The notes: a model not told the origin generated them from the sequence alone. A stretch of 64,000 nucleotides of DNA from Arthrobacter sp. SLBN-112 (GCF_030944625.1 NZ_JAUSXY010000001.1:558001-622000), one strand, 5' to 3'; shown: positions 45,329-54,145, numbered from the stretch's first letter. Made by a program: numbers and translations.

Positions 45329-46393
45329 TTACTTAGCGGTCTCGACCAGGGTCGGGTGGGAGTCAGAGGCGTTTGGTGCGACGGCGTCTTCGATGGCACT
45401 GCGCATCAGGGCGTGCTGCTTCTTCACCAGCTCGATGGGATCGGATTCGCCGAGGTCGGCGAAGGCATGGCCCTCCCATTCGCTGGACAGGAAGCCCTGG
45501 TAGCCGCCCTTGACGAACTGGCGCACAATCCGCGGAATGTCCATGGCGGGCTCGTTGCCCTTCTCGTCAATGTCGTAGAACTTTGCATGGACGTGGAACA
45601 TCTGCGGCATGATGTCCAGCCATTCCTCCGGCGGAACCAGGCCGTGCATGTTGAACGCCAGCCGGGTGAACGGACCAAGCTGCGCCGGATCGAAGTTGTT
45701 TTCCCGCAGGTAGTCCTCAAACTCCTGGTTGCGTTCCTGCATGGGCAGGGGCTTGCGCCAGATGTCCTGCATGACGGCAAAGTGCTCTTGGGGCAAGCCC
45801 ATTTGGGTCAGCGTGCGGAACAGAGTGGGCGAAAGGCTGTGCATGGTGGAGCTGAAGTCCGCGGTGAAGCCCAGCCGCTCGCTGTCCAGCTCGGCGTACA
45901 TCTCCCGGATCTGAAGGATCTTCGGATCGTTGGGACCCTGGGGGGCGTGGATCTCGTAGCCCAGCTTCTGGTCGTACTTTTCGGCCAGGGGAAGAAGGCG
46001 CCGCAGCAGTTCCTTGCCGGCTGACCGGATGACGATCTTGTTGAAGCCCAGCGTGTTGGCGGTCTTGAGTTGCCTGGCGAAGAAGTCGAACTCCTCGTCC
46101 GGCGTCATGTCCCGTTCCTTGCGGCGGCCCATGTCCAGGTTGGTGCCGACGGCGCTGGGCGTGAGGCCGTAGCGGTCCATGCTGTCGCGCCACAGTTTCA
46201 CGAAGTCGTCGTCCACGTCGGGATAGGTGCGCAACATTTGGGCGATATTGAATTCGACGCCGGGGCCGAGGCCTTCGTCGGCCGCGGCCTTGATCAGCGT
46301 TTCGGGCGTGTAGAGCCCGGCGGCGAATTCAGAGGTGAGTGAGTAGAGGGTGATGCCAAGCTCGATGCCGGAGCCGGCGATGCCTTCAGTCAT
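45329..46393 (-). CDS. TIM-barrel C-glycoside deglycosidase alpha-subunit-like protein (CarC-like)
   Basis: 354 residues from ATG 46393 (MTEGIAGSGIELG); the upstream open frame is Arg/Pro-rich and not coding. Metal-site residues are Glu147 (GYEIHAP), Asp179 (GFTADFSST), His269 (FHVHAKFYDID) and Glu305 (SSEWEGHAF). Long segments match the C-terminal domain of the fusion at 55961 (NLDMGRRRDRDMTPDEE versus NLDMGRRKERDMTPDEE). It would pair with the small protein encoded 9 bp downstream to break a C-C or related glycosidic bond in a 3-keto-glycoside. Confidence 0.88.
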   Translation of the reverse strand: MTEGIAGSGIELGITLYSLTSEFAAGLYTPETLIKAAADEGLGPGVEFNIAQMLRTYPDVDDDFVKLWRDSMDRYGLTPSAVGTNLDMGRRKERDMTPDEEFDFFARQLKTANTLGFNKIVIRSAGKELLRRLLPLAEKYDQKLGYEIHAPQGPNDPKILQIREMYAELDSERLGFTADFSSTMHSLSPTLFRTLTQMGLPQEHFAVMQDIWRKPLPMQERNQEFEDYLRENNFDPAQLGPFTRLAFNMHGLVPPEEWLDIMPQMFHVHAKFYDIDEKGNEPAMDIPRIVRQFVKGGYQGFLSSEWEGHAFADLGESDPIELVKKQHALMRSAIEDAVAPNASDSHPTLVETAK

Positions 46394-46413
46394 GGTTAAT
46401 GGTCCCTTCGGTG

Positions 46414-47517
46414 TCAGCCGCGGACGGGCTGGGCGAGGTGGCTGTTGAGGATGCGGCGTGCTTCCGCGGGGTCGGTGATCATGGCCGAGCCGGCGTTGGC
46501 TGCGGCTGACCGCTGGACGGCCTGCTCGCCGCGGATGATGTCGAACGGGTCCTGCCAGTTGTTCCAGTGCCAGCCTTCGTATTCGCTGGAGATCGCGCCG
46601 GAGTAGCCGTTCTCCACCAGTTGGCGGACCAGGCCGCGCACCGGCACGGACGGCTCTTCGCCGTTCTCGTCGATGCCGAAGAACTTTCCGTGGACGTGCC
46701 GGACCCACGGCATGATTTCCAGCCAGGTGTCCAGCGGCGCGGGGCCGAAGAGGCCGGTTCCGTTGATGGCGAAGTCGATGCCCAGGTCCGGCCGGCCGTT
46801 GCGGGCGGCAAGGCCGATGAAGGCGCCGAACCGTTCCCCGTGGACTTTCTGGGTGTTGGGCGGTCCTTCCGCGTAGAAACCGTTCCACAAGTCCACCACC
46901 TGCTGGAGCAGGTCCTCGGACGCTCCGCGGCGGCGGTATGCCTCCAACAGCGAAGGCGCGAAGCCGGTGACGGTGGCGCCCCAGTCGGCAGTGAACCCCA
47001 GGAGTGGTGAATCGAGCTTCTCGTAGCGGTCGCGCAGCGCAAGGACGCGTTCGTGCGCGCCGTGCTGGTCTGCGTGGACCTCCAGCGCCAGCGTGACGCC
47101 GTACTTTTCTGCAACGGGAAGGAGGCTCTCCATGGCATCAGGCGTCAGCGAGATTTGCACCCGGGCAATCGGGAAGCCGAGCCGGGCTGCCACTTCGATC
47201 TGCTTGCGCATGTATTCGACCAGTTCATCGTGGTTCATGAGCCGGTCACGGCGGATTCCGGTGTCAACGTTGACGGCGAGCGAGGTGGGCACCAGGTCCA
47301 CCTCCGCCACAAGGTCCCGGAACTGCCCCACGAAGTTGTCGTCGACGCGGTCGGGGAAGCCGCGCAGGCTGGAGAAGCCGATGATTTCGAGCCCGGGGCC
47401 AAAGCCTTCGGCCGCGACTTTGCGGATCAGGCCGTCAAGGTCGTACTCCCGGCCATGGAAGGCACGGGTGAAGCTGTAAAGGGTGACGCCCTGGATGGGC
47501 GTGCCGGGGCTGGTCAT
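46414..47517 (-). CDS. TIM-barrel C-glycoside deglycosidase alpha-subunit-like protein (CarC-like)
   Basis: 367 residues. ATG 47517 overlaps the stop of the beta gene by 4 nt. Ligand positions: Glu146 (LALEVHAD), Asp178 (GFTADWG), His276 (RHVHGKFFGID) and Glu312 (SSEYEGWHW). It is less like the other copies in the middle (loop 205-260), where substrate contacts are expected, so a different aglycone or sugar is plausible. Translational coupling to the upstream beta gene supports an obligate heterodimer. Confidence 0.88.
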   Translation of the reverse strand: MTSPGTPIQGVTLYSFTRAFHGREYDLDGLIRKVAAEGFGPGLEIIGFSSLRGFPDRVDDNFVGQFRDLVAEVDLVPTSLAVNVDTGIRRDRLMNHDELVEYMRKQIEVAARLGFPIARVQISLTPDAMESLLPVAEKYGVTLALEVHADQHGAHERVLALRDRYEKLDSPLLGFTADWGATVTGFAPSLLEAYRRRGASEDLLQQVVDLWNGFYAEGPPNTQKVHGERFGAFIGLAARNGRPDLGIDFAINGTGLFGPAPLDTWLEIMPWVRHVHGKFFGIDENGEEPSVPVRGLVRQLVENGYSGAISSEYEGWHWNNWQDPFDIIRGEQAVQRSAAANAGSAMITDPAEARRILNSHLAQPVRG

Positions 47518-47909
47518 CGCTGTGCCACCTTCATGGTCTTGGTGTCGTGCTCTTCGATGTGCAGCACGCCGTGGTCGGTGATGATGTAGGGGATGTAGAG
47601 CTTCACGTCCACCCGCACCTCGTGCCCGGCGCGGGAAGCATCCACCGGCAGGTCACCGGAAAGAACTGCGGAGTCCAGCGGGAACCACCACTCGTCGGTC
47701 TGGTCCACGAGCTCCTCAAAGCTGAACGTGCGGTTGTTCATGGTCCAGCGCAGTGATTCCTCCGGCGCCGCAACCCCGTCAATGGTGAGTGCTGCCCCGG
47801 CAATGCAGGACCCGGGAAGGGCCCGGTACCAGGGAATACGGACCTCGACGGCGGCGCGGCCGTCATGACTGGTGAGTGTTCCTTGCTCGATTATGCGGTC
47901 GGCGATCAT
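47514..47909 (-). CDS. DUF6379/C-glycoside deglycosidase beta-subunit-like protein (CarB-like)
   Basis: 131 residues from ATG 47909 with GGAGGT close upstream. Family features: VEVRIPWYRALPGSCI, LTIDGVAAPEES, DEWWFPLD, and VKLYIPYIITDHGVLHIEEH in the last third. It precedes and overlaps its alpha partner at 46414-47517, so this pair is transcribed beta then alpha, the order kept in the single-chain fusions. A GACATAAG site lies 93-101 bp upstream, inside the end of the preceding oxidase gene. Confidence 0.87.
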   Translation of the reverse strand: MIADRIIEQGTLTSHDGRAAVEVRIPWYRALPGSCIAGAALTIDGVAAPEESLRWTMNNRTFSFEELVDQTDEWWFPLDSAVLSGDLPVDASRAGHEVRVDVKLYIPYIITDHGVLHIEEHDTKTMKVAQR

Positions 47910-47973
47910 CGAGACCTCCTTGTCTGCGGCATGCCTTGCCTGCATCGGAAAAGCGGCAGCTTCCGCTTATTCA

Positions 47974-49533
47974 TTATTTAGTCATTCTATTGTCTGAATC
48001 AGACATAAGTAAAGTATCGGCGAGTTCCGCAGCGATCTTTCCTGCCCCGCGGACCGCGAGCGCCACCGATGTCAGGGTAGGATTGCACGCCGTAGCGGTG
48101 GGAATTACGCCATTGCCGGCCACGAAGAGGCCGGGGACCTGCCAGACCTCGCTGTCCGGGGAACACACGCTCCCGCCGTCGTCGTACTGCCCCATCCGTG
48201 TGGTGCCCTGGTAGTGCAGCGAGGCACCCGGCGGGAGGACGAAGGGCCGCTCATCAAGCGGCTCCCCCACGGCCTTGCCGAGCCGCACGATCTCCTGCTG
48301 GGCCCGCTCCAGCACCTCCCGGTCCTTTTCGGTCAGGCTGTAGTGGATGCGCAGGGCAGGCATCCCGCAGCTGTCCAGCGTGCCATCGTCGAACGCCACC
48401 CTGTCCTCGCGCTGGAGGTCCTTGGCGCAGAACAGCCCCAGCCCCACGATCGATCCGGGAACGACGGGGTCGTCCTCAGCCAAGGGAATGGGCGAAGCAT
48501 CCAACTGCATGATCTGGCCGTGGAAGGGCATGTCATCCGTATAGGGCACCCAGGTCACGCCACTTTGCTCACTGAGGGCTCCGTCTGCACGCGCCTGCCC
48601 CTCCTCGACGCTGACGCCGCGAAGACGGGTGGCAAATACCACCTGCGACTGGTCATTGAGGTACCGGCCCAGTGCATCGGGCCTGATTCCGGACGCCCAC
48701 AGCAACTGGGGGGTGCGCAGGGCGTCACCGCCCACCACCACATAGCGCGCGGCCACCCGGTGCGTGCCTCCACCGCGGCGGTCTTCCACCTCCACACCGG
48801 CGGCGCGCCCGCCCTCGACCAGGACACGCCGGACCAAGGACTCGTCGAACAGGTCGAACCGTGGGTTTTCCCGGGTGGCATCGCCCATGACGACGTCGGA
48901 TCCGGACCACACGAGGCGGCCGTCGCCACGCCGGTGAACAGCGAGCGGCATGGGCTGGACGTGGAAGGCCGGGTTTCGGCCGTCGTCAACGGCGGCGGCG
49001 AGACGGTCGTGGACGAGGCGGGAGAACGGTGCCGACTCGAAGGCGGAAGTGGTGACGCCGAGGAGGCGGCCGGCTTCCTCCAGCAGTTGCTCCAGGTCCG
49101 GCAGGAAACCGATGCGCTCCTTTCCGCCGGGGCGGGGGCAGGCGGCGGTCCAGTGGGCGGCCATGCCGCCCACGTTGCTGGACATTGCCGCTACGGGCAT
49201 CCCGTCCTCACCGGGGAACGCGTAGCCGTCCTGCAGCAGGTACGTTCCGGGCCGGGCCCGGCGTTCGCCGCTCTTGACGGCGCCGGGTGAGTTGACCGTC
49301 TCGGCCCCGGCCCCGGGGCCTTCCGATGCCCGCTGGGCGGCTGCACGGAGGTTCTCATCCTCGATGTTCTTGACGTGGGCGCCCGGCGGATTGCTCACCG
49401 TGGGACCCACCTCAAACATGGCGATGCTGGCTCCGGGAGCCCTCTCGCTGAGGATGCGGGCATACGCGGACGCGGTGGGGCCGCTGCCGACGATCGCTAC
49501 ATCGACGGCGGCCGGGTAGCGGTTGCTGCTCAC
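47974..49533 (-). CDS. GMC/pyranose-oxidase-like FAD oxidoreductase (CarA-like)
   Basis: 519 residues from GTG 49533, overlapping the stop of the previous gene. FAD motif VAIVGSGPTASAYARIL with MFEVGP; C-terminal SLHYQGTTRMG (His440) and TACNPTLTSVA (Asn484) as the catalytic His/Asn pair. It is similar in length and motifs to 34691-36259. In the published C-glycoside route this enzyme type oxidises the C3 hydroxyl so that the alpha/beta enzyme can cleave the bond. Its position directly before a beta/alpha pair fits that role. Confidence 0.88.
   Translation of the reverse strand: MSSNRYPAAVDVAIVGSGPTASAYARILSERAPGASIAMFEVGPTVSNPPGAHVKNIEDENLRAAAQRASEGPGAGAETVNSPGAVKSGERRARPGTYLLQDGYAFPGEDGMPVAAMSSNVGGMAAHWTAACPRPGGKERIGFLPDLEQLLEEAGRLLGVTTSAFESAPFSRLVHDRLAAAVDDGRNPAFHVQPMPLAVHRRGDGRLVWSGSDVVMGDATRENPRFDLFDESLVRRVLVEGGRAAGVEVEDRRGGGTHRVAARYVVVGGDALRTPQLLWASGIRPDALGRYLNDQSQVVFATRLRGVSVEEGQARADGALSEQSGVTWVPYTDDMPFHGQIMQLDASPIPLAEDDPVVPGSIVGLGLFCAKDLQREDRVAFDDGTLDSCGMPALRIHYSLTEKDREVLERAQQEIVRLGKAVGEPLDERPFVLPPGASLHYQGTTRMGQYDDGGSVCSPDSEVWQVPGLFVAGNGVIPTATACNPTLTSVALAVRGAGKIAAELADTLLMSDSDNRMTK
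47991..48010. promoter_or_regulatory. Candidate operator with GACATAAG inside the oxidase 3' end
   Basis: TGTCTG-AAT-CAGACA (47991-48005) is an inverted repeat with 6-bp arms running into GACATAAGT (48002-48010). It lies within the last dozen codons of the GMC gene and about 80-100 bp upstream of the beta gene start at 47909, in an AT-rich stretch that could hold an internal promoter for the deglycosidase half of the operon. Confidence 0.55.
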
Positions 49534-50306
49534 CGCCCAGCCGCCAGTTCCTGGATGCGCCGGACAGACTTGGCGGACTCGATGGTGGGGTAGTACTCAA
49601 GCCCGACGGGACCGGTGTAGCCGCTGTCCTGCAGGTCGGAAAGCCTGGCGGACCAGTCGATGGAACCGGAGCCCGGCTCGCCGCGGCCCGGCGCGTCGGC
49701 AATCTGGACGTAATTGATCAGGCCGCCGGCGTTGGCCAGTTCCGCCACCACGTCCTCGCCTTCCACCGTTGAGTGGTAGAGGTCGTAGAGGACGCCGAAG
49801 TTGGGCGAGTCCACTCCCCTGGCGATGTAAACGGCTTCGGAGGTCCTGTCCAGCAACGCTCCGGGGTGGTCCACCCGGGTGTTGACCGGTTCCAGGACCA
49901 GGGTGATGCCGGATCCGTCGATGTGGGCCGTTGCCTTGGCGAAGATTTCGATCAGTTCGTCGAGCTGGTCCTGCCGTTTCCGGCCGCCGAAGCCGGTCCC
50001 GCTGCCCACTACCATCCGGGGGCAGCCCAGCTGCCGCGCAACCTCCACCCCGGCATCCAGGCCCGCATAGAAGGGGGCGTGGTCCTTGGGCGGGATCATG
50101 AACTGCATCCGGGGTTCAGCGAGCTGGGCGGTGAGCTGGACGCCGGTTTCCTGCAGCGCCTCTTTGAGGGCGGGGATGTCCTTGCCGGTGGGGCCCCACA
50201 TTTCCACCGCATCAAAGCCTGCCGCGGCGGCCGCGCGGACTCGGTCTGCTGCGCTGTCGCCTGCCTCAGAGAACAAAAGGTCGATATTGGGTGCAAGTTG
50301 GAACAT
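49530..50306 (-). CDS. Hydroxypyruvate isomerase-like TIM-barrel protein
   Basis: 258 residues of the Hyi family: MFQLAPNIDLLF at the first strand, LVLEPVNTRVDHPG (Glu ligand), VLYDLYHSTVEGED, YVQIADAPGRGEPGSG (the family's Gln-Ile-Ala-Asp signature) and VGLEYYPT. Members isomerise hydroxypyruvate to tartronate semialdehyde or related 2-keto acids and sugars. It sits between an NTF2-like gene and the GMC oxidase gene, so it may act on a sugar-derived fragment. A link to the glycerate kinase at 11200 is speculative. Confidence 0.88.
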   Translation of the reverse strand: MFQLAPNIDLLFSEAGDSAADRVRAAAAAGFDAVEMWGPTGKDIPALKEALQETGVQLTAQLAEPRMQFMIPPKDHAPFYAGLDAGVEVARQLGCPRMVVGSGTGFGGRKRQDQLDELIEIFAKATAHIDGSGITLVLEPVNTRVDHPGALLDRTSEAVYIARGVDSPNFGVLYDLYHSTVEGEDVVAELANAGGLINYVQIADAPGRGEPGSGSIDWSARLSDLQDSGYTGPVGLEYYPTIESAKSVRRIQELAAGR

Positions 50307-50339
50307 GGCTGTCTCCTGAAATCGTTGGGAAGTAGTTGC

Positions 50340-50711
50340 CTAAAACATGGGGTGGTCGTGGACCGGATGGTCGGGGACGGGCTGCAGCACGTCCCAGTGC
50401 TCCACGATGCGCCCGGCTTCGAAGCGGTAGATGTCTGCGACGGCGGCATCAGGACGTCCGGGGCCTGAAGCGCGGACGTGCACCATTGCCAGGTCCCCGT
50501 CAACGAGGATCCGCTGGACCTCGAAGCGGGAGTCCGGGGCATCGTCGAACTTCGGCGTGAGCATCCGGATGGCGGCCTCCGGACCATCCGGGATGCTGGG
50601 ATTGTGCTGCCGGTACTCGTCGGCGACAAGGAACCCGAAGGCTTCCCGCACCCGTTTTTGGGTGTAGAAGATCTCCACGAAGCGTTCAAACGCCTCGCGG
50701 TTGCCGGCCAT
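50340..50711 (-). CDS. SnoaL/NTF2-like small protein
   Basis: 123 residues from ATG 50711. Pattern: FERFVEIFYTQKRVREAFGFLVADEYRQHNP, then FEVQRILVDGDLAMVHVRA, DIYRFEAGRIVEHWDVLQPVPD. This is the cone-shaped fold of SnoaL-like polyketide cyclases, ketosteroid isomerases and dehydratases, with His and Asp in the usual pocket places (QHNP, EHWD). In this operon an isomerase or hydratase role on a keto-sugar or an enone is possible but not shown. Confidence 0.85.
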   Translation of the reverse strand: MAGNREAFERFVEIFYTQKRVREAFGFLVADEYRQHNPSIPDGPEAAIRMLTPKFDDAPDSRFEVQRILVDGDLAMVHVRASGPGRPDAAVADIYRFEAGRIVEHWDVLQPVPDHPVHDHPMF

Positions 50712-50716
50712 GCGGG

Positions 50717-51553
50717 TCAGCCTTTGAGTCCGCCGGAGAAGCCCTGGATAAAGCGCTTCTGCGCAAACAGGAACAACGCCAGGATGGGAATCATGGATAC
50801 GATTACGATCGCGAAGATGGAATTCCACTTCGAGACCAGCGAGCCGATGAAGTAGTACATGGCCACCGGGAGTGTCTGGTTGGCGGATCCGCCCAGGAAG
50901 ATCAGCGAAGTGAAGAAGTCGTTCCACACGATCAGCCCGGCGAAGATGGTGACCGTTCCGGTGGCCGGAGCCATCATGGGAAACACCACTTTGGAGAAGA
51001 CCTGCGTCTTGCTGGCGCCGTCGATCGTGGCGGCTTCCTCGTAGTCCGTACCGAGGCCACGGAAGAAGTTCGAGTACAGGAAGATTGAGAGCGGCAGCAG
51101 CATCCCGGTGTACAGGACGATCAGGCCCCAGGCCGATCCGGTGAGCCCCAGCCCACGGGCGCCCATGTACAGCGGCACGGCGCCGAGCTGGCCCGGAAGG
51201 ATGATGGCCACCAGGAAGAGGTAGTACGCCGCCTTGCTCCACCTGCGGGTGCTGCGGGAAATAACGTAGCCGGTGATGGACCCCAGCGCGATCAACCCGA
51301 TGATGCTCCCGGCGGTGATGATGACGCTGTTGACCAGGCCGGCCATAACGTTGGAATTGCCCGTGGCCGTAAGGACTTTCACGAAGTTGCCAAAGTCCGG
51401 ATTCGCGGGAAGGGCCAGGGCAGAGGTTGTGTACATTTCGCTGTCCGGCTTCAGGGCCGTGGTCACCAGGAAGTAGAACGGGGCGAGGAAGACCAGGGCC
51501 AGGGCCCAGAGCCCGATTTCGCGGATCAGGGTGAATTTCGTGTAGCGGAACAT
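50717..51553 (-). CDS. Sugar ABC transporter permease (MalG-like)
   Basis: 278 residues with six transmembrane helices and the EAA loop YEEAATIDGASKTQVFSKVVFP, followed by IVWNDFFTSLIFLGG and the C-terminal QKRFIQGFSGGLKG typical of MalG proteins. It starts 3 bp after the MalF-like gene. Confidence 0.93.
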   Translation of the reverse strand: MFRYTKFTLIREIGLWALALVFLAPFYFLVTTALKPDSEMYTTSALALPANPDFGNFVKVLTATGNSNVMAGLVNSVIITAGSIIGLIALGSITGYVISRSTRRWSKAAYYLFLVAIILPGQLGAVPLYMGARGLGLTGSAWGLIVLYTGMLLPLSIFLYSNFFRGLGTDYEEAATIDGASKTQVFSKVVFPMMAPATGTVTIFAGLIVWNDFFTSLIFLGGSANQTLPVAMYYFIGSLVSKWNSIFAIVIVSMIPILALFLFAQKRFIQGFSGGLKG

Positions 51554-51556
51554 GGG

Positions 51557-52516
51557 TTAGTCCTCAGGATTCGATCGCGTCAGCCGCTGCTGGATCACGG
51601 CGAAGATCAGGATGATGAAGGCGAGGACCAGGGCCAGGGCAGCTCCCCCGCCAAAGTTGCCCAGCGCGAACGCCTGCTTGTACACCTGCGTGGCAAGCGT
51701 TTCCGTGGCCCCTGCCGGGCCGCCGCCGGTGAGTGCCATGATGGGGTCGAAGACCCGGAGGCCCTGGACAATTCCCAGCGTGGTGGCGATCGCGACGGCG
51801 GGACGGATCGCCGGCAGCGTGACGTTCCGGAAGCGCTGCCACAGGTTGGCGCCGTCGATCGCCGCGGCTTCTTCGACCTCCACCGCAACACCGGCGAGTC
51901 CGGCCATGAAGATCACCATGGCGAACCCGGTGGAGGACCACACGAGGACAACAAGGACCGTCCAGATGGCCCACTGGGGGTCGGCGAGCCAGGGCTTTGC
52001 CAGTTCTCCGAGGCCGGCTGCCTTCAGCAGGACGTTGATGGGGCCGTTGAAGTCGAAGATGTACTTCCAGATGTAGGCGGTGGCAAGCGGGCTAAGGACC
52101 ACCGGCATGAAGAAGAGCGTGCGGAGGATGTAGCGCGTCTTCAGGACCCGGTTCAGTCCCAGTGCGATGATCAACCCGGCGACGTTGCCCAGCAATACCG
52201 ACCCGAAGGCCAGGAACAGCGTGTTGGAGAGGGCGCCGACCTTCGTGGGGTCCTTGAAAATTGCCTCGAAGTTGTACAAACCGGTGATCTTGAAGGAACC
52301 GATTCCCGTCCAGTTGGTGAAGGCGAAGAACCCGCCGATACCGGTTGCCACGTAGTGGATGGCGATGACGAGGGCGATCCCGGGGAGCGCCCACCACCAG
52401 TGTCCAAACTCCAGGGAGCGGGACCGGGGACGGGCGGGACGGCCCGCCCCCGGCGCGCGCTTGCCTCGCCGGGGTGCTTCTGCTGCTTCGCTCTTGGGTT
52501 GCATCGTCGCAGTCAT
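51557..52516 (-). CDS. Sugar ABC transporter permease (MalF-like)
   Basis: 319 residues, ATG 52516 after AAGGAA. A 45-residue basic cytosolic tail precedes the membrane domain. The EAA loop is EEAAAIDGANLWQRFRNVTLP, followed by VFDPIMALTGGGPAGATE. With the MalG-like gene and the binding protein it forms a CUT1 importer without an operon-encoded ATPase. Confidence 0.93.
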   Translation of the reverse strand: MTATMQPKSEAAEAPRRGKRAPGAGRPARPRSRSLEFGHWWWALPGIALVIAIHYVATGIGGFFAFTNWTGIGSFKITGLYNFEAIFKDPTKVGALSNTLFLAFGSVLLGNVAGLIIALGLNRVLKTRYILRTLFFMPVVLSPLATAYIWKYIFDFNGPINVLLKAAGLGELAKPWLADPQWAIWTVLVVLVWSSTGFAMVIFMAGLAGVAVEVEEAAAIDGANLWQRFRNVTLPAIRPAVAIATTLGIVQGLRVFDPIMALTGGGPAGATETLATQVYKQAFALGNFGGGAALALVLAFIILIFAVIQQRLTRSNPED

Positions 52517-52570
52517 GATAATTCCTTGCTTGTCCCGTTGAGTCGTTGGAACGGTAGTGGAGTGGAAGAC

Positions 52571-53869
52571 TTACTGTCCCCAGGCGGCATCCATGGCCTG
52601 CAGAACCTGGTCAGTGGTCTTCTGCCCGGTGATCAACCCTTGGACGCCGGTGGCCAGGGCGTCGTAGACCGACGAGTTGGGCCACTGGCTGTTGGGCAGC
52701 GGGCCATACTTTCCGCCCTTGATCAGGTCGCCCACGTTCTTGTAGGCGCTGCCGTTGAAGTCGTAGCTGTCCAGTCCGCTGACGGGAAGGGCGCCATCAA
52801 TCTCGGCAAAGGCCTTGGTCTGTTCCGGCTCCGCCGCCCAGTCGAGGAAGGCCTTGGCCGCGTCCTTGTTCTTGGAGGCGGCGTTGATGGAGAAGGCGTA
52901 GTTTGCGCTGGCAAACGTGTAGGCCTTGTCCGAGGCCTGCTCGGCCGGGAGGGCACGGACATCGAATTCCGAACCGGCTGCCGCGGTCTTCAGCTGCTTC
53001 CAGCTGGGGGCGGGAATGAAGCCGGCAACGGAGGTTCCGCTGGCAAGGCCCTGGGTGATTGCGTCAAATCCTGCGCCGGCCGCACCCTGCTGGAAGCAGC
53101 CGGCGTCATTGAGCTTCTTGACCGCTTCGAGGGATGACTTCCATCCGTCCGAGCCCGCGAACGTTACCTGGTTTGAGGTCCTCTGGGCGTTCCATTCAGG
53201 ATCATCGGCGTACACCCGACCGGCGGCCAGGGACATCGCCATCAGCCCGGTGTTGGGGGCAGCCGCGCCGGCCAGGGCGAAGAATGACTTACCGGAAGAC
53301 TGAAGGTTTTTGCACTGCTTCTCCAAGGAGGCGAAGTCTGCGGGGAAGTCAGTGATGCCGGCTGCCTTCGCTGCCGTCTCGTTGGCCACCAGGCCCACCA
53401 CGGTGATTTCCATGGCCTGGCCGTAGACCTTGCTGTCCGCGCCGAACAGTGCGTCGCTGCCGGCGGGAACCAGTTTCTTGGCGGCATCGTCCAGCGGCTC
53501 CAGGAAGCCTGCCTGCGCGAGGGGCAGGATGCTGCGCCCCTGGCCGGAACCGGGCGTGGTGACCACGACGTCCGAGGCGTTGCCGGCCTGGAGCTGGGTC
53601 CGCAGGGTCTGGTCATAGGAGTCATTTGGCTGGGGGTTGAACGTGATCTTCACGTTCGAGTGGGACTTCATGTAGTCCTCTGCCAGCGTCTGGAAGGGGC
53701 TCTCGATGTTGTTGGAGGTGGCGAAGGAGAGGGAGAATTCCTGGGTTCCACCCGAAGAAGAGGTGCTGCCGGCGGAGGTGGAGCAGCCAGAGAGGGCGAG
53801 GGCCGCAATGGTGGGGACGGCGAGGGCGCCAACTACCTTCAAACCCGCGGAGCGACGGTGCTGTGTCAT
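52571..53869 (-). CDS. Sugar ABC transporter substrate-binding lipoprotein
   Basis: 432 residues from ATG 53869. The signal is Sec-type with lipobox LALSGC (Cys at about residue 28), then a Ser/Gly linker and a family 1 binding-protein fold (FSLSFATSNNIESPFQTLAEDYMKSHSNVKI, FLDWAAEPEQTKAFAEIDGALPV). It is the first gene of the long operon. Two ACATAAGT motifs 22 bp apart lie 87-116 bp upstream. It presumably delivers the glycoside that the downstream enzymes degrade. Confidence 0.93.
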   Translation of the reverse strand: MTQHRRSAGLKVVGALAVPTIAALALSGCSTSAGSTSSSGGTQEFSLSFATSNNIESPFQTLAEDYMKSHSNVKITFNPQPNDSYDQTLRTQLQAGNASDVVVTTPGSGQGRSILPLAQAGFLEPLDDAAKKLVPAGSDALFGADSKVYGQAMEITVVGLVANETAAKAAGITDFPADFASLEKQCKNLQSSGKSFFALAGAAAPNTGLMAMSLAAGRVYADDPEWNAQRTSNQVTFAGSDGWKSSLEAVKKLNDAGCFQQGAAGAGFDAITQGLASGTSVAGFIPAPSWKQLKTAAAGSEFDVRALPAEQASDKAYTFASANYAFSINAASKNKDAAKAFLDWAAEPEQTKAFAEIDGALPVSGLDSYDFNGSAYKNVGDLIKGGKYGPLPNSQWPNSSVYDALATGVQGLITGQKTTDQVLQAMDAAWGQ

Positions 53870-53901
53870 GTCCAGCCTTTCAGACTTCGTTGTCGAGGAA
53901 T

Positions 53902-53919
53902 CCGGGGTCGTGACCCCGG
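53902..53919. promoter_or_regulatory. GC-rich inverted repeat in the operon leader
   Basis: CCGGGGTC (53902-53909), GT, then GACCCCGG (53912-53919). It is located 33-50 nt upstream of the binding-protein start, in the presumed untranslated leader. With only 2 nt between arms it suits a protein operator better than an RNA hairpin. Confidence 0.4.
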
Positions 53920-53953
53920 TCACTCACAAGTATGCGGGAGATGTGCAGAAAAA

Positions 53954-53985
53954 GCACATAAGTATTGCAGATGACAGACATAAGT
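53954..53985. promoter_or_regulatory. Two tandem GACATAAG-type candidate operators
   Basis: ACATAAGT occurs at 53956-53963 (in GCACATAAGTATTGC, itself an imperfect palindrome) and again at 53978-53985 (in CAGACATAAGTTTC). The 22-bp offset is about two helical turns, so two regulator molecules could bind the same face. They lie upstream of the 12-gene operon. Confidence 0.6.
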
Positions 53986-54145
53986 TTCACGAAGGTTCAC
54001 AGAAGGATCGCATGACCGGCCCGGCTCCGGTCCCATTTTGGGGACCCCACAATGTCCAGCGGTGGCACCCCGTCCCTAACCGGGGCGCCGAGCATGAATG
54101 GAGGCGGGGCCTCTTCACGGAGGCAGCCGGCGTCGTGGCGGCCGG

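Noticed and set aside
45329..46888. A 165-codon N-terminal extension of the alpha-subunit gene
   Set aside because: The extra part is Arg/Pro-rich, overlaps the next gene out of frame, and ATG 46393 gives the family length.
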